Of a stretch of DNA of 64,000 bases, positions 52,793 to 61,662 are shown piece after piece (position 1 is the stretch's first letter; each line of letters opens with the position of its first letter). The position numbers and the translations under genes were made by a program. The notes under the pieces were generated by a model. The model did not search any database. It saw only the letters and a list, made by a program, of their open reading frames with translations, and had not been told where the DNA came from. Source of the DNA: Gammaproteobacteria bacterium (GTDB lineage: Bacteria; Pseudomonadota; Gammaproteobacteria; Acidiferrobacterales; Sulfurifustaceae); contig SCRL01000029.1 in NCBI GenBank assembly GCA_004298065.1, positions 1-64,000 of the forward strand, in the 5' to 3' direction.

Positions 52793-53841
52793 TTTGTGTT
52801 CCTGAATCGTTCGAGCAGTTGTGTTACCGGCGCCGCGAGACCGCGCGCGTCGGGACGGTCGACGTTATACCAGACGGTGTCCGCGTGCTCCATGACGCCG
52901 TTGCAATTCCCGACAAGGCGCGCGGGTATGGGCGTGATGTCGAGATGAAAATGACTGAAGCTGTGACGGAACGCCGGCCACGGCTTCTGCACGTGAATGT
53001 CGAGCCCGAAGTGGTCGCGACAGCACGCGCGGATATTTTCGTCCGTGCATTCGGGCAGGCCCCACAGTCCGCCCCACAGTCCCGCCGGCGGGCGCTTCAC
53101 CAGCAGCACGCGACCACGGCCATCGCGTACCAACAGCATGTTCGTTTTCTTTACCGGCAACGCCTTGCGCTTCGCAGCAGCGGGAAAATCCTGCGGTGTG
53201 CCGAGCTTGTACGCCCGGCAATTCTTGCGTACCGGGCAATGGCCGCAGTCGGGGTTGGCGCGGGTGCACAGCGTGGCGCCGAGGTCCATGATCGCCTGGG
53301 TGTAGTCGGCGACGCGCGCGCGCGGCGTGTGCCGTTCCGCGAGCTGCCAGAGTTTGTCTTCCGTTTCGCGCCGGTTGGGCGGCGCGGCGACGGCGTGGTA
53401 GCGCGCGAGCACGCGCTTGACGTTGCCATCGAGGATCGCATGCCGTTGGCCGAACGCGAGCGCGAGGATGGCGCCGGCGGTGGAGCGGCCGACGCCGGGC
53501 AGGCGCACGACGCTCTCGACATCGCGCGGAAATTTTCCGCCGTGCTCGGCGACGATTTGCTTGGCGGCCTGGTGCAGATTGCGTGCGCGGGCGTAGTAGC
53601 CGAGCCCGCTCCACAGGTGTAGCACGCTGTCGGTCCGCGCGCGCGCGAGCGCCCGCACGTCCGGGAACCGGGCAATGAAGCGCGCGAAGTACGGGATGAC
53701 GGTCGCCACCTGGGTTTGCTGCAGCATGATCTCGGATACCCAGATGCGGTAGGGATCGCGCGTGCGTTTCCAGGGCAGGGTTTTGCGCCCGTGCCGGTCA
53801 TACCAGCGAAGCAGCCGTATGCTGAATGTGTCGCGGTTCAT
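52789..53841 (-). CDS. mutY: A/G-specific adenine glycosylase
   Basis: This 350-residue base-excision enzyme removes adenine opposite 8-oxoguanine. It has [17 protein letters not shown] near the catalytic Glu, the HhH motif [17 protein letters not shown] and the catalytic Asp region ([16 protein letters not shown]). The iron-sulfur Cys set is C-x6-C-x2-C-x5-C ([17 protein letters not shown]). A NUDIX-like C-terminal domain ([20 protein letters not shown]) reads 8-oxoG. Start at 53841 (MNRDTF) where homology begins, rather than 53898, which overlaps the tRNA-Gly gene. Confidence 0.95.
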   Translation of the reverse strand: MNRDTFSIRLLRWYDRHGRKTLPWKRTRDPYRIWVSEIMLQQTQVATVIPYFARFIARFPDVRALARARTDSVLHLWSGLGYYARARNLHQAAKQIVAEHGGKFPRDVESVVRLPGVGRSTAGAILALAFGQRHAILDGNVKRVLARYHAVAAPPNRRETEDKLWQLAERHTPRARVADYTQAIMDLGATLCTRANPDCGHCPVRKNCRAYKLGTPQDFPAAAKRKALPVKKTNMLLVRDGRGRVLLVKRPPAGLWGGLWGLPECTDENIRACCRDHFGLDIHVQKPWPAFRHSFSHFHLDITPIPARLVGNCNGVMEHADTVWYNVDRPDARGLAAPVTQLLERFRNTK

Positions 53842-53870
53842 GGCGTGGCTGCCGGCGGCCCGGCGGGGAA

Positions 53871-53944
53871 TGGAGCGGGTGATGGGAATCGAACCCACGT
53901 TAGCAGCTTGGGAAGCTGCAGTTCTACCATTGAACTACACCCGC
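53871..53944 (-). tRNA. tRNA-Gly (CCC)
   Basis: The minus strand gives a full cloverleaf: acceptor GCGGGTG/CACCCGC, D arm with GTTC-GAAC, anticodon arm GCAGC-TTCCCAA-GCTGC with CCC, T arm GTGGG-TTCGATT-CCCAT, discriminator T and encoded CCA. Length is 74 bases. A second copy to its right is interrupted. Confidence 0.95.
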
Positions 53945-53970
53945 CTACGTTATCCGCGATTCCCATCACC

Positions 53971-54117
53971 GTGATGGGAAGACTCCGTACGTCCCTGTAC
54001 TTCGCCCTCCGGGCCAGCGGCGCTTCGTGCCGCTGTTCCGATTTGCTCCCGGCAAATCTGGTCGAACCCACGTCTAAAGCTTGGGAAGCTGCAGTTCTAC
54101 CATTGAACTACACCCGC
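53971..54117 (-). pseudogene. Second tRNA-Gly copy, split by an insert
   Basis: From the right end, 54117 to 54062 on the minus strand repeats the 5' part of tRNA-Gly (GCGGGTGTAGTTCAATGGTA to GTGGGTTCGA), but the anticodon stem is damaged (GCAGC opposite GCTTT). The rest of the T arm, TTCCCATCAC, is found only at 53971-53980 after an 81-base insert, and the acceptor 3' strand is lost. The gene cannot make a functional tRNA as read. Confidence 0.85.
53981..54061 (+). mobile_element. Short hairpin mini-element, copy 2 (inside tRNA-Gly)
   Basis: This is the 81-base interruption of the tRNA-Gly copy. It begins GACTC and contains, in order, GTAC-GTCCCT-GTAC, TCGCCC-TCC-GGGC, AGCGGCGC..GTGCCGCT and ATTTGC-TCCC-GGCAAAT. 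The start, order and end match the insert at 3148-3220. It occupies a precise gap between GGGAA and TCGAACCC of the tRNA. I see no target-site duplication and no ORF. Confidence 0.6.
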
Positions 54118-54245
54118 GGGAACTGCGAGACGAACGCGGAATAGTGTAGCATTTTGTTGTAACGGGGATGAAACTGCGACACATGGATGTGCCGATTGCA
54201 GTGCCGAGGGATGCAAAATTGAAGGACGGGGTACAGGAGGACCAC

Positions 54246-54719
54246 ATGCGAATCGCGATTCTGGCAGGCCTGTTGTTGCTGGCGCCTGTCGCGCACGCCG
54301 GCGAGCTCAATATCGGTGTCGGTGAGTCCGTCGACAACAGCGCGGCCAACGACCGCGGTACGGCATGGTCGGTGGAATACCGGCGTGTGTTCCGCGACCG
54401 CTATGTCTGGTCGGTCGCCTACCTGAACGAGGGCCACAAGCCCAACCTCAAGCGCGACGGCATCGCCGGCGGCCTGTGGGCGGTGACCGAGACCAACGGC
54501 TGGTCGCTGTCCGCCGGTGCCGGCGCGTACGCCTCGTTCGCCACGCGTACCGACGGCAACGCGCACGTTAACCAGCACCGCCTGAACGGCCTGCTCGGCG
54601 CGACCGCGGGGCGGCGTTTTGTGGATTACTCGCTGCGACTGTCTTGGCAGCGGATAGTGACCGGCAACAGTACCGACACGGATAACTTCCTGCTCGGCGT
54701 GGGTTTCCCTATCGATTAG
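54246..54719 (+). CDS. Small outer-membrane beta-barrel protein (PagL-like or porin-like)
   Basis: This 157-residue protein has a signal peptide (AILAGLLLLAPVAHAGELNI) and an amphipathic strand pattern with aromatic turns (GTAWSVEYRRVFRDRYVWSV, then AYLNEGHKPNLKRDG, ending LLGVGFPID). Size and the short barrel suggest PagL (lipid A 3-O-deacylase) or a similar eight-strand barrel. The His-Ser pair typical of PagL is not securely placed, so the enzyme role is open. The start at 54246 has AGGAG upstream. Confidence 0.65.
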   Translation: MRIAILAGLLLLAPVAHAGELNIGVGESVDNSAANDRGTAWSVEYRRVFRDRYVWSVAYLNEGHKPNLKRDGIAGGLWAVTETNGWSLSAGAGAYASFATRTDGNAHVNQHRLNGLLGATAGRRFVDYSLRLSWQRIVTGNSTDTDNFLLGVGFPID

Positions 54720-54803
54720 CCGGGCCGGTGCATTGGTTGCGCCCGGGCGATGAATTATCATTGAGCTTCGCTTCGCCCCGGATTGCCCCGGTTGTTTCGT
54801 CCC

Positions 54804-55004
54804 ATGAAGATTCAGCTCAACGGCCAGGAAAAACAGTTCGATGCGCCGCTTACCGTCGGCGCCTTGCTGGAGCAGCTCGGGCTCACCGGTCACCGCGTAG
54901 CGGTGGAGGTGAACTGCGAGATCGTGCCGCGCAGCCGGCACGCCGAGCGGACGCTGCGGGACAACGACCGCGTGGAAGTCGTGCGCGCCATCGGGGGTGG
55001 CTGA
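54804..55004 (+). CDS. thiS: Sulfur carrier protein ThiS
   Basis: This 66-residue ubiquitin-like protein starts [20 protein letters not shown] and ends in the Gly-Gly tail (VVRAIGGG) that is adenylated and thiocarboxylated. It supplies sulfur to thiazole formation with ThiG. It lies directly before thiG (one base between stop and start), the standard pairing. A TPP riboswitch is not visible upstream. The 80-base gap after the barrel protein carries no obvious promoter. Confidence 0.95.
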   Translation: MKIQLNGQEKQFDAPLTVGALLEQLGLTGHRVAVEVNCEIVPRSRHAERTLRDNDRVEVVRAIGGG

Positions 55005-55005
55005 A

Positions 55006-55818
55006 ATGGTGGTGGCAGTGAATACGATGCAAGAAAATCTGAACGACCCGCTCGTGATCGCGGGCCGCGCGTATCGCTCGCGCCTGCTGGTCGGCACCGG
55101 CAAGTACAAGGACATGGACGAGACCCGGCGCGCGGTCGAGGCGAGCGGCGCCGAGATCGTTACCGTCGCCATTCGGCGCACCAATCTCGGCCAGAACCCG
55201 AACGAGCCGAACCTGCTCGATGTGCTGCCGGCGTCGAAATACACCTATCTGCCCAACACCGCCGGCTGTTACAGCGCCGAGGACGCGGTGCGCACCTGCC
55301 GACTCGCGCGCGAGCTGCTCGATGGCCACGATCTCGTGAAGCTCGAAGTCCTGGGCGACCCGAAGACGTTGTATCCGGACATCCCGCAGACGCTCGCGGC
55401 TGCCGAGACGCTTATTAAGGATGGTTTCAAGGTGATGGTGTATACCACCGACGACCCGATCGTCGCCAAACGCTTCGCCGAAATGGGGTGTGTCGCCGTG
55501 ATGCCGCTGGCCGCGCCGATCGGCTCGGGCCTGGGTATCCGCAATCCGTACAACATCCGTTTCATCGTCGAAGAGGCCAAGGTACCGATCCTGGTGGACG
55601 CCGGTGTCGGTACCGCCTCGGACGCGGCCATCGCCATGGAATTGGGCTGCGACGGCGTGCTCATGAACACCGCCATTGCCGCGGCGCAGAACCCGGTGCT
55701 CATGGCCGCGGCGATGAAGAAGGCGGTCGAGGCCGGGCGCGAGGCCTATCGCGCCGGGCGCATGCCGCGCAAGCAATTCGGTTCGCCGTCCTCGCCGCTC
55801 GGCGGTACGTTCTTCTGA
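55006..55818 (+). CDS. thiG: Thiazole synthase
   Basis: The 270-residue TIM-barrel enzyme forms the thiazole phosphate of thiamine from DXP, a glycine-derived imine and ThiS-thiocarboxylate. It has [20 protein letters not shown] near the N-terminus, a Lys Schiff-base segment ([16 protein letters not shown]), and the phosphate-binding loops [20 protein letters not shown] and [20 protein letters not shown]. Start at 55006 follows GGGGGTGG; ATG at 55027 is also possible. A possible GTG at 54997 lies inside thiS. The C-terminus SSPLGGTFF matches the family. Confidence 0.94.
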   Translation: MVVAVNTMQENLNDPLVIAGRAYRSRLLVGTGKYKDMDETRRAVEASGAEIVTVAIRRTNLGQNPNEPNLLDVLPASKYTYLPNTAGCYSAEDAVRTCRLARELLDGHDLVKLEVLGDPKTLYPDIPQTLAAAETLIKDGFKVMVYTTDDPIVAKRFAEMGCVAVMPLAAPIGSGLGIRNPYNIRFIVEEAKVPILVDAGVGTASDAAIAMELGCDGVLMNTAIAAAQNPVLMAAAMKKAVEAGREAYRAGRMPRKQFGSPSSPLGGTFF

Positions 55819-55878
55819 TGCACGCACGCCGCGTCCGGTGCGCGGCCGCGCTGTTACTTCCGCTTCGCCGGAGGCCGC

Positions 55879-56772
55879 ATGTCGCTACTGCTGCGGGCGT
55901 TGCTGCGAAACTGGTGGGAAACGGTCGGCCGGTTCTTCACCCGGAACCGGTACGGGCGCGCGCTTGCGCTTCTGAGCCTGCCGGCGGCACTCCTGACCGT
56001 GGCGCTGTGGGAGTCGGATCACTCGCCGCCCATTTTCGACGTCCAGGTGCACTACAACGAAGACGCGTGGGGCGTGTTTTCGCCCAAGGCCATTCTCGGC
56101 ACGGCTCGCAAGATCAATGTTCCCTGGATGGCGGTGTCGAGCACGCCCAACGACGGCACGTTCCGGCTGGCCGGCAACGACACCGTGCGCGTCGTTCCCC
56201 TGTTCGCGCTGTATCGCAGTGCCGCCGATCGCGACAGCTGGTTCGAGAACGCCGCGCTTATTCCGACGCTCGAGGCGGCGCTGGCCACCGGCCGCTACCG
56301 CGGCGTCGGCGAGATTCATCTGTACGACGGCCAGGTCGATACGCCGGTGGTGTGGCGCCTGCTGGAGCTGGCCGCCGAGCACCGGCTGGTGTTGAGCGCG
56401 CACTCGGAACCGAACGTGGTGCGCCAGCTGTTCGCGCTCAATCCCGGCATCCGCATCCTCTGGTCGCATGCCGGCATGACCGCGAGCCCGGCGGCGATCG
56501 GCGAGATGCTCGATCGTCACTCCAACCTCTGGGCCGAGCTGTCGCAGCGCGCCGACGTCGCGCCGCGCGGCAAGCTGGCGCCGGAGTGGCGCGAGCTGCT
56601 GCTGCGCCATCCCGGCCGCTTCCTGCTCGGCAGCGGGACGTACTCCAACGAAGCCTGGTACCAGTTTCGCTACAGCATCGGGCGCTACCGGAAGTGGCTG
56701 CAGGAGCTGCCGCCGGAGGTGGCGGAGCGCATCGCCTATGGCAACGGCCTGACGCTGTTCGCGGTGCAGTGA
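55879..56772 (+). CDS. Membrane-anchored amidohydrolase-like protein
   Basis: This 297-residue protein has an N-terminal membrane anchor (about 25-42, GRALALLSLPAALLTVALWE) and a TIM-barrel amidohydrolase body. It contains IFDVQVHYNEDAWGVFSPKA (HxN-like metal start), GVGEIHLYDG, VLSAHSEPNVVRQLFALNPG and ILWSHAGMTASPAAIGEML, resembling the amidohydrolase-2 family. Metal ligands are not fully canonical: the first His-x-His is reduced to V-H-Y-N. The substrate is unknown and the domain probably faces the periplasm. trmB follows after seven bases. Confidence 0.75.
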   Translation: MSLLLRALLRNWWETVGRFFTRNRYGRALALLSLPAALLTVALWESDHSPPIFDVQVHYNEDAWGVFSPKAILGTARKINVPWMAVSSTPNDGTFRLAGNDTVRVVPLFALYRSAADRDSWFENAALIPTLEAALATGRYRGVGEIHLYDGQVDTPVVWRLLELAAEHRLVLSAHSEPNVVRQLFALNPGIRILWSHAGMTASPAAIGEMLDRHSNLWAELSQRADVAPRGKLAPEWRELLLRHPGRFLLGSGTYSNEAWYQFRYSIGRYRKWLQELPPEVAERIAYGNGLTLFAVQ

Positions 56773-56779
56773 GGCGCGC

Positions 56780-57454
56780 GTGACGGTTCCCGCGCGCGCC
56801 GTTCGCCGCCGGCCGATCCGCAGCTTCGTGCGCCGCGAGGGGCGCATGACCGAGGCGCAGAAGCGCGCGCTCGCCGAGCTTTATCCGCGCTACGGGCTTG
56901 CGCCCGGCGACGACCTGTTCGATTTTCCCGCCGTGTTCGGGCGCGCGGCGCCGGTGGCGATCGAGATCGGGTTCGGCAACGGCGATGCGCTGGCGCGCCA
57001 GGCCGCGGCGCACCCGGAGACCGATTACCTCGGCATCGAGATACACCGCCCGGGCGTCGGGCGGCTGCTCGCGCGTGTTGCGGCCGAGGGACTGGCGAAC
57101 GTACGCGTCGCCTGCGCCGACGCCAAGGAAATCCTCGCGTGCAACGTTCCCGACGATTCGCTTACCGCGGTATACGTGCTGTTTCCCGATCCGTGGCCGA
57201 AGAAGCGCCACCACAAGCGCCGGCTGGTGCAGCCGGATTTCGTGCAACTGGTGCGGCGCAAGTTGAAGCCGGGCGGGGTGCTGCATCTCGCCACCGACTG
57301 GCCGGCGTATGCCGAGCACATGGAGGCGGTATTGAACGTAGCGGAAGGCTTCGTCCCGGCACAAGCCGCGCCGCGGCCGGACACGAAATACGAGGCGCGC
57401 GGCCGGCGCCTCGGCCATCCGGTGCGCGACCTCGCCTACGTGCGCGTCGGCTGA
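56780..57454 (+). CDS. trmB: tRNA (guanine46-N7)-methyltransferase
   Basis: This 224-residue SAM enzyme modifies G46 of tRNAs. It starts RRPIRSFVRREGRMTEAQKR, typical for TrmB, and has the SAM motif PVAIEIGFGNGDALARQAAA and LFPDPWPKKRHHKRRLVQPD, the family signature. The start is GTG at 56780, needed to include the RSFVRR segment. Its 3' end overlaps the convergent GIY-YIG gene by 19 bases. Cytosolic. Confidence 0.95.
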   Translation: MTVPARAVRRRPIRSFVRREGRMTEAQKRALAELYPRYGLAPGDDLFDFPAVFGRAAPVAIEIGFGNGDALARQAAAHPETDYLGIEIHRPGVGRLLARVAAEGLANVRVACADAKEILACNVPDDSLTAVYVLFPDPWPKKRHHKRRLVQPDFVQLVRRKLKPGGVLHLATDWPAYAEHMEAVLNVAEGFVPAQAAPRPDTKYEARGRRLGHPVRDLAYVRVG

Positions 57455-57738
57455 CCGGGGCTGGCGGTGTCGATCAAGGTCTCCTTCTCGCGCCGCGAGA
57501 GCAGCTTCACCGCCAGTTCGCGGATCAGCGCCGTCGAACGGTCGGCGCAGGGTTCCTGGTAGCGCAACACCACCGGCCGGCGGCTGCGGGTGTAGCGCGA
57601 GGCGTTGCCGTCGTTGTGCTGTTTCAGGCGCCGATCGAGGTCGTTGGTAATGCCGGTGTAGAGCGAACCGTCGCGACACTCGACGATGTAGAGCAGCCAG
57701 GAATCTTCACCTGTTGGGTAGCCCTTCTCGGACGGCAT
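57436..57738 (-). CDS. GIY-YIG nuclease family protein (UPF0213-like)
   Basis: This 100-residue single-domain GIY-YIG protein has WLLYIVECRDGSLYTGITND and LDRRLKQHNDGNASRYTRSR. The motif appears as LYIVEC/LYTGITN with the catalytic Tyr pair and Arg. Such short stand-alone domains of the YhbQ type are poorly characterised but may process damaged DNA. Convergent with trmB (19 bases overlap). The SirB1 gene ends six bases upstream on the same strand. Confidence 0.88.
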   Translation of the reverse strand: MPSEKGYPTGEDSWLLYIVECRDGSLYTGITNDLDRRLKQHNDGNASRYTRSRRPVVLRYQEPCADRSTALIRELAVKLLSRREKETLIDTASPGQPTRT

Positions 57739-57744
57739 GGGACG

Positions 57745-58590
57745 TTAGTTGAGGCGCGCGACGCGCTGGCGCAACTCGGCCGCGCGCCGGCCGATCTCGG
57801 AGGCGACGCGGCCGGGTTCGAGCGTGAGGTAATGCTCGTAGTCCGCGAGCGCCGCCTGCAGGCATTCCATCTGGTCGTGCAGCCGCGCGCGTTCGAGCCG
57901 CTCCACCGCTTCGTCCGGCGCGATCAGCAGGATGCGGTTGAGCACGTTCAGCACCTTGGCCGTCTGGTTGTGGTGCCGGTATACGCCCTTGAGGTTGCGC
58001 AGCATGCGCACCAGGATTTCCTTCTTGCCGGCGGCGTTCAGCAATTGGTTCAGTGGCGGCACGTCGGCCGTTTCGCCGAAGGTCTTGTCCAGCAGCGTGC
58101 GCAGGTCGTCCTCGTCGAGCGGCATGCCGCCGGAGAACGGGTCGAGCATCAGGTCGCCTTCCTCGGTCGAGCACTTCACGAGAAAGTGGCCGGGGAAGGA
58201 CACGCCCTCGAAGTCGAGCCCGAGGCGCCGGCCGACCTCGAGGTAGAGAATCGACAGCGTGATCGGGATACCGAGCTTGCGATCGAGCACCTCGTTGAAG
58301 AAGCTGTTGCGCGGGTCGTAGTAATCGTCGGTGTTGCCGGCGAAGCCCTGCTCGACGAACAGGAAGTGGTTGAGCGTCACGATCATCTCCTCGAGGCTTG
58401 GCTCGGCCGACAGCTCGGCGCGCACGCGCGCCGCGAGCTCGTCGAGCTGTTTCAGGTAGGCGTCCACGTCGAGCGCGGGGTACTCGTCCTGGGCAATGAC
58501 GAGCGCGGCCTCGGCCAGGCTGAGGCCCGGTTCCGGGGCGTGAAGAATGCGCTTGAGACGTTCGGTGTTCGATTCGATCACGGCATACAT
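57745..58590 (-). CDS. SirB1-family protein (transglutaminase-like plus TPR)
   Basis: This 281-residue cytosolic protein has an N-terminal transglutaminase-like part (about 30-170: FLFVEQGFAGNTDDYYDPRN, SFFNEVLDRKLGIPITLSIL and VSFPGHFLVKC) and a C-terminal TPR-like helical part. SirB1 proteins occur widely in gammaproteobacteria, but their function is unknown. The usual Cys-His-Asp triad of transglutaminases is only partly present. It is followed by the GIY-YIG gene with no gap of note. Confidence 0.87.
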   Translation of the reverse strand: MYAVIESNTERLKRILHAPEPGLSLAEAALVIAQDEYPALDVDAYLKQLDELAARVRAELSAEPSLEEMIVTLNHFLFVEQGFAGNTDDYYDPRNSFFNEVLDRKLGIPITLSILYLEVGRRLGLDFEGVSFPGHFLVKCSTEEGDLMLDPFSGGMPLDEDDLRTLLDKTFGETADVPPLNQLLNAAGKKEILVRMLRNLKGVYRHHNQTAKVLNVLNRILLIAPDEAVERLERARLHDQMECLQAALADYEHYLTLEPGRVASEIGRRAAELRQRVARLN

Positions 58591-58656
58591 CCGGCGGGCG
58601 GCGCCCGCAATACCAGCCTCAAGCGTAGCAGACCGGCAACGCCACGCCGGGCGCGG

Positions 58657-58950
58657 TTAACGCAGGGTGGTGGAAAGGATGGCGATCTCGCTGCGGTCGT
58701 CCACCGGCGCATCGAGGGTGGTGAGCTGGCGGTTGCGTCCCTCGGCACCGCCAACGGTACGTCCCTGTACCGCGGGTTTGACGGTCACGCGCACCGCGCT
58801 GTCCGCGAGCCACTGCTCCCACGGGCCGCCGCGGGTGCACAGCCAGGCAAGCAGCGTGTGCACGTTGCCAACCTCGGTCGGCAGCGCCACGTCCTCCGAC
58901 GTGCGCCCGAGGCGATCGGCGAGGGCGGCGAAATAGAGCAGTTTGGCCAC
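58657..58950 (-). pseudogene. MoaD-like protein with insert and lost C-terminus
   Basis: The start MAKLLYFAALADRLGRTSED and LDAPVDDRSEIAIL are typical of MoaD (molybdopterin synthase small subunit). About 19 extra residues (around PAVQGRTVGGAEGRNRQLTT) interrupt it. In DNA this stretch holds two hairpins with a GTCCCT loop (58728-58752 and 58755-58772). The end reads STTLR-stop, whereas the next frame gives F-P-P-P. The Gly-Gly tail required for sulfur transfer is therefore missing. It is probably non-functional as MoaD. Confidence 0.65.
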
Positions 58951-59130
58951 GTCAAATGGGGGATTTCACCCGAATTTGGATCGGCTATAAGAAGAAGCGC
59001 GGCGGCCGGCGACAAGACCGGCTCAACGGTACTTCAAACTTGGGGGCAGCTATGGGCTAAATACGCCCGGTTGCCGTCGTGCCGGGTGGCAAGCAATAAA
59101 AAGCAGGGGGAGTCGTTGCACAGTTTGTTA

Positions 59131-61656
59131 ATGATCGAGCCGTCGGCCACGCTGCGCCATTTGCTGCGTCGCAGTCTTGCCGCGCGTCCCGATTTCCATC
59201 TGGTGGAGGCGGCGACCTTCGACGCCGGGCTCGCGCAGCTGCGCCGCGCCACGCCGTGCGGCTTCGCCGCCGTCATTCTGGGCTCGCCCGCTGACGATCA
59301 TCCCGTGGCGCAAGCCATCCTCGCCGAGTTGAAAGCGGGCAACGCGCGCGACAGCGCGATGCTCATCATGGCGCACGCCGCCGATGCGGCGGCGTTCGAG
59401 TGGGCCGTGCGCCGCCCGCACACCGCGCTGCTGTTATGGAGCGATCACACCGAATCCGCCATCTGCCTCGACCGCCTGCTGTCCGTGTCATCCATGGTCG
59501 GGGCCGTCCCTGCCACCGGCCACGGCGACATCCGCGTGTTGCTGGTGGACGATTCGCGGACCATTCGTGAGAGTTACAAGCGCCTGCTCGCGCAGCAGGG
59601 TTACGCGGTCGAGACCGCGGCCAATGCCGGCGAGGCGATGGAGATCGCACGGCTCGGCAATTTCGACATCGCAATCGTCGATTACTTCATGCCCGGCGGC
59701 AACGGCGACGAGCTGTGCCGGCGGCTGCGCGACGACCCGGTGACCGCCGCCGTCACCGCCTCGATCCTCACCGGCGCGTACCAGGAGGACATCATCCAGG
59801 AATGCCTCGCCGCCGGCGCGGTCGAGTGCATGTTCAAGAACGAGGCGAAGGAGCTGTTTCTCGCGCGCATCGCCGCCATGAGCCGCGCGGTGCGCAACCG
59901 CAAATCGATCGAGGCCGAGCGCGAGCGCCTCGCGGGCATCCTCGGTTCGGTCGGCGACGGCGTGTACGGCGTCGACCGCGACGGCCAGATCACCTTCATC
60001 AATCCCGCGGCGCGGAAAATCCTCGGCTACGATCAGGCCACGTCGCTCATCGGCCGCGCCGCGCACAACCTGATTCACTACGCCGCCGAGGACGGTCGGC
60101 CGACACCGGCGACGGATTGCCCGTTGCAGCGCTCGTATACCGGCGGGAGCGAGGTCAACGGCCTCGAGACCGTGTTCTGGCACCGCGCCGGACGACCGAT
60201 CCCGGTCGAGTGCACGGTGTATCCGCTCCGGGTCGCGGGTCTGGCGGAAGGCTCGGTGGTCGCGTTCCGCGACATCTCCGAGCGCCGGCTGCTCGAGCGC
60301 GAGCTGTTGTGGCAGGCGACGCACGATCCGCTCACCAAGCTGCACAACCGCAATCACTTCGAGCGCTATCTCGAGGCCGAGGTGCAGCGCCTCAAGCGCA
60401 GCGACGAGGTTTCGGCGCTGCTCTACATCGACCTCGACCGTTTCAAGTACATCAACGACACCGCCGGCCATACCGCCGGCGACCAGCTGCTCATCGAGCT
60501 CGGCCAGCAGTTGCAGTCGCGCCTGCGCGACGCCGACCTGCTGGCGCGTCTCGGCGGCGACGAGTTCGCCGTGATCCTGTGCAACGTCGGCCCGCGCAAC
60601 GTCACGGCGGTGGCAGAGGACTTCCGCCAGGTGTTGGACGAATACGCGTTTGTCTACGGCGGCAAGAGCTACAAGATCAACGGCAGCATCGGCGTGGCGC
60701 TGATCGACCGCGACACCTACTCGCCCGGCGAGGTGCTGGCGAACGCCGACATCGCCTGTCACCTGGCCAAACGCAGCGGGCGCAACCAGGTGCACCTGTA
60801 CCGGCCGGAGAGCGACGCCAAGCTCGCGATGAACCTCGAGCTCGGCTGGTCCGGGCGGCTGCAGGAGGCGCTCAAGGGCGACGGTTTTATGCTCTATTTC
60901 CAGCCGATCATGGCGGTCGAGGAGTTGCAGGAGGGCGCCCGCGGCGGGCACGCGATGTCCACGCGTCTGGCGCCGCACTATGAGGTGCTGGTGCGGCTCA
61001 AGGGCGCGCGCAACGAGGTGATCGCCCCCGGGGCGTTCCTGCCGACCGCCGAGCGTTTCGGGCTCATGACCCAGATCGACGTCTGGGTGCTCAGGCGCGC
61101 GCTCGAGAAACTCGAGGAGATCCAGGCGAGCGGGCGCCGGCCGACGTTCACCATCAACATCTCCGGCCAGACGCTCGAGTCCGACAGCTTCGTTTCCCTG
61201 CTCGAGCGCCTGCTGAAGAAACACCAGCTCGACCCGCATTCGCTGATCTTCGAAATCACCGAGACCAGCGCCATCGAGAACATCGAGGCCGCCAAGCGCC
61301 TGATCAACGAGTCGCGCGCGCTCGGCTGCCGCTTCGCGCTCGACGACTTCGGCAGCGGCTTCAGCTCGTTCCACCACCTGAAGCACCTGCCGGTGGATTA
61401 CATCAAGATCGACGGCCAATTCGTGCGCGGCATGGCGACCGACCCCACCGACCGCGCCATCGTCACCTCGATCAACGACATCGCGCACTCGTTCGGCAAG
61501 CGCACCATCGCCGAATTCGTGGAAGGGCAGGAAACGCTGGCGCTGTTGCAGAGCTTCGGCGTGGACTACGCCCAGGGGTTCTACATCTCCGAACCCGGGG
61601 CCGAGCCGCCGCTGGTGAGCGCCCGGCTGCACCGCGTGGGCGCGACCAAGCACTAA
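59131..61656 (+). CDS. Response-regulator protein with REC, PAS, GGDEF and EAL domains
   Basis: This 841-residue cytosolic protein begins with a degenerate receiver-like domain (about 1-120). A proper REC domain follows (about 133-250) with acidic pair Asp140-Asp141 and phospho-acceptor Asp184 in AIVDYFMPGG. PAS lies at about 265-385. The GGDEF domain is intact (LARLGGDEFAVIL), and the EAL domain reads HYEVLVRLKG with DDFGSGFSSF, so the EAL motif is EVL. It may make or break c-di-GMP in response to a partner kinase, which is not in the window. ATG 59131 is used. TTG 59116 is close to GGGGGAG and is an alternative. Confidence 0.9.
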   Translation: MIEPSATLRHLLRRSLAARPDFHLVEAATFDAGLAQLRRATPCGFAAVILGSPADDHPVAQAILAELKAGNARDSAMLIMAHAADAAAFEWAVRRPHTALLLWSDHTESAICLDRLLSVSSMVGAVPATGHGDIRVLLVDDSRTIRESYKRLLAQQGYAVETAANAGEAMEIARLGNFDIAIVDYFMPGGNGDELCRRLRDDPVTAAVTASILTGAYQEDIIQECLAAGAVECMFKNEAKELFLARIAAMSRAVRNRKSIEAERERLAGILGSVGDGVYGVDRDGQITFINPAARKILGYDQATSLIGRAAHNLIHYAAEDGRPTPATDCPLQRSYTGGSEVNGLETVFWHRAGRPIPVECTVYPLRVAGLAEGSVVAFRDISERRLLERELLWQATHDPLTKLHNRNHFERYLEAEVQRLKRSDEVSALLYIDLDRFKYINDTAGHTAGDQLLIELGQQLQSRLRDADLLARLGGDEFAVILCNVGPRNVTAVAEDFRQVLDEYAFVYGGKSYKINGSIGVALIDRDTYSPGEVLANADIACHLAKRSGRNQVHLYRPESDAKLAMNLELGWSGRLQEALKGDGFMLYFQPIMAVEELQEGARGGHAMSTRLAPHYEVLVRLKGARNEVIAPGAFLPTAERFGLMTQIDVWVLRRALEKLEEIQASGRRPTFTINISGQTLESDSFVSLLERLLKKHQLDPHSLIFEITETSAIENIEAAKRLINESRALGCRFALDDFGSGFSSFHHLKHLPVDYIKIDGQFVRGMATDPTDRAIVTSINDIAHSFGKRTIAEFVEGQETLALLQSFGVDYAQGFYISEPGAEPPLVSARLHRVGATKH

Positions 61657-61662
61657 TAGCGT

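Noticed and set aside
54720-54803. A second TPP riboswitch before thiS
   Set aside because: No CTGAGA, ACCTGAT or GTAGGGA blocks are present in the gap.
59488-61653. A 721-codon open frame opposite the REC-GGDEF-EAL gene
   Set aside because: Composition (Arg, Glu, His, Val rich) and lack of domains mark it as an antisense shadow of a GC-rich gene.
57139-61656. A 1505-codon open frame on the plus strand
   Set aside because: The first 660 codons run against trmB (another frame), GIY-YIG, SirB1 and moaD. Only the part from 59131 has domains.
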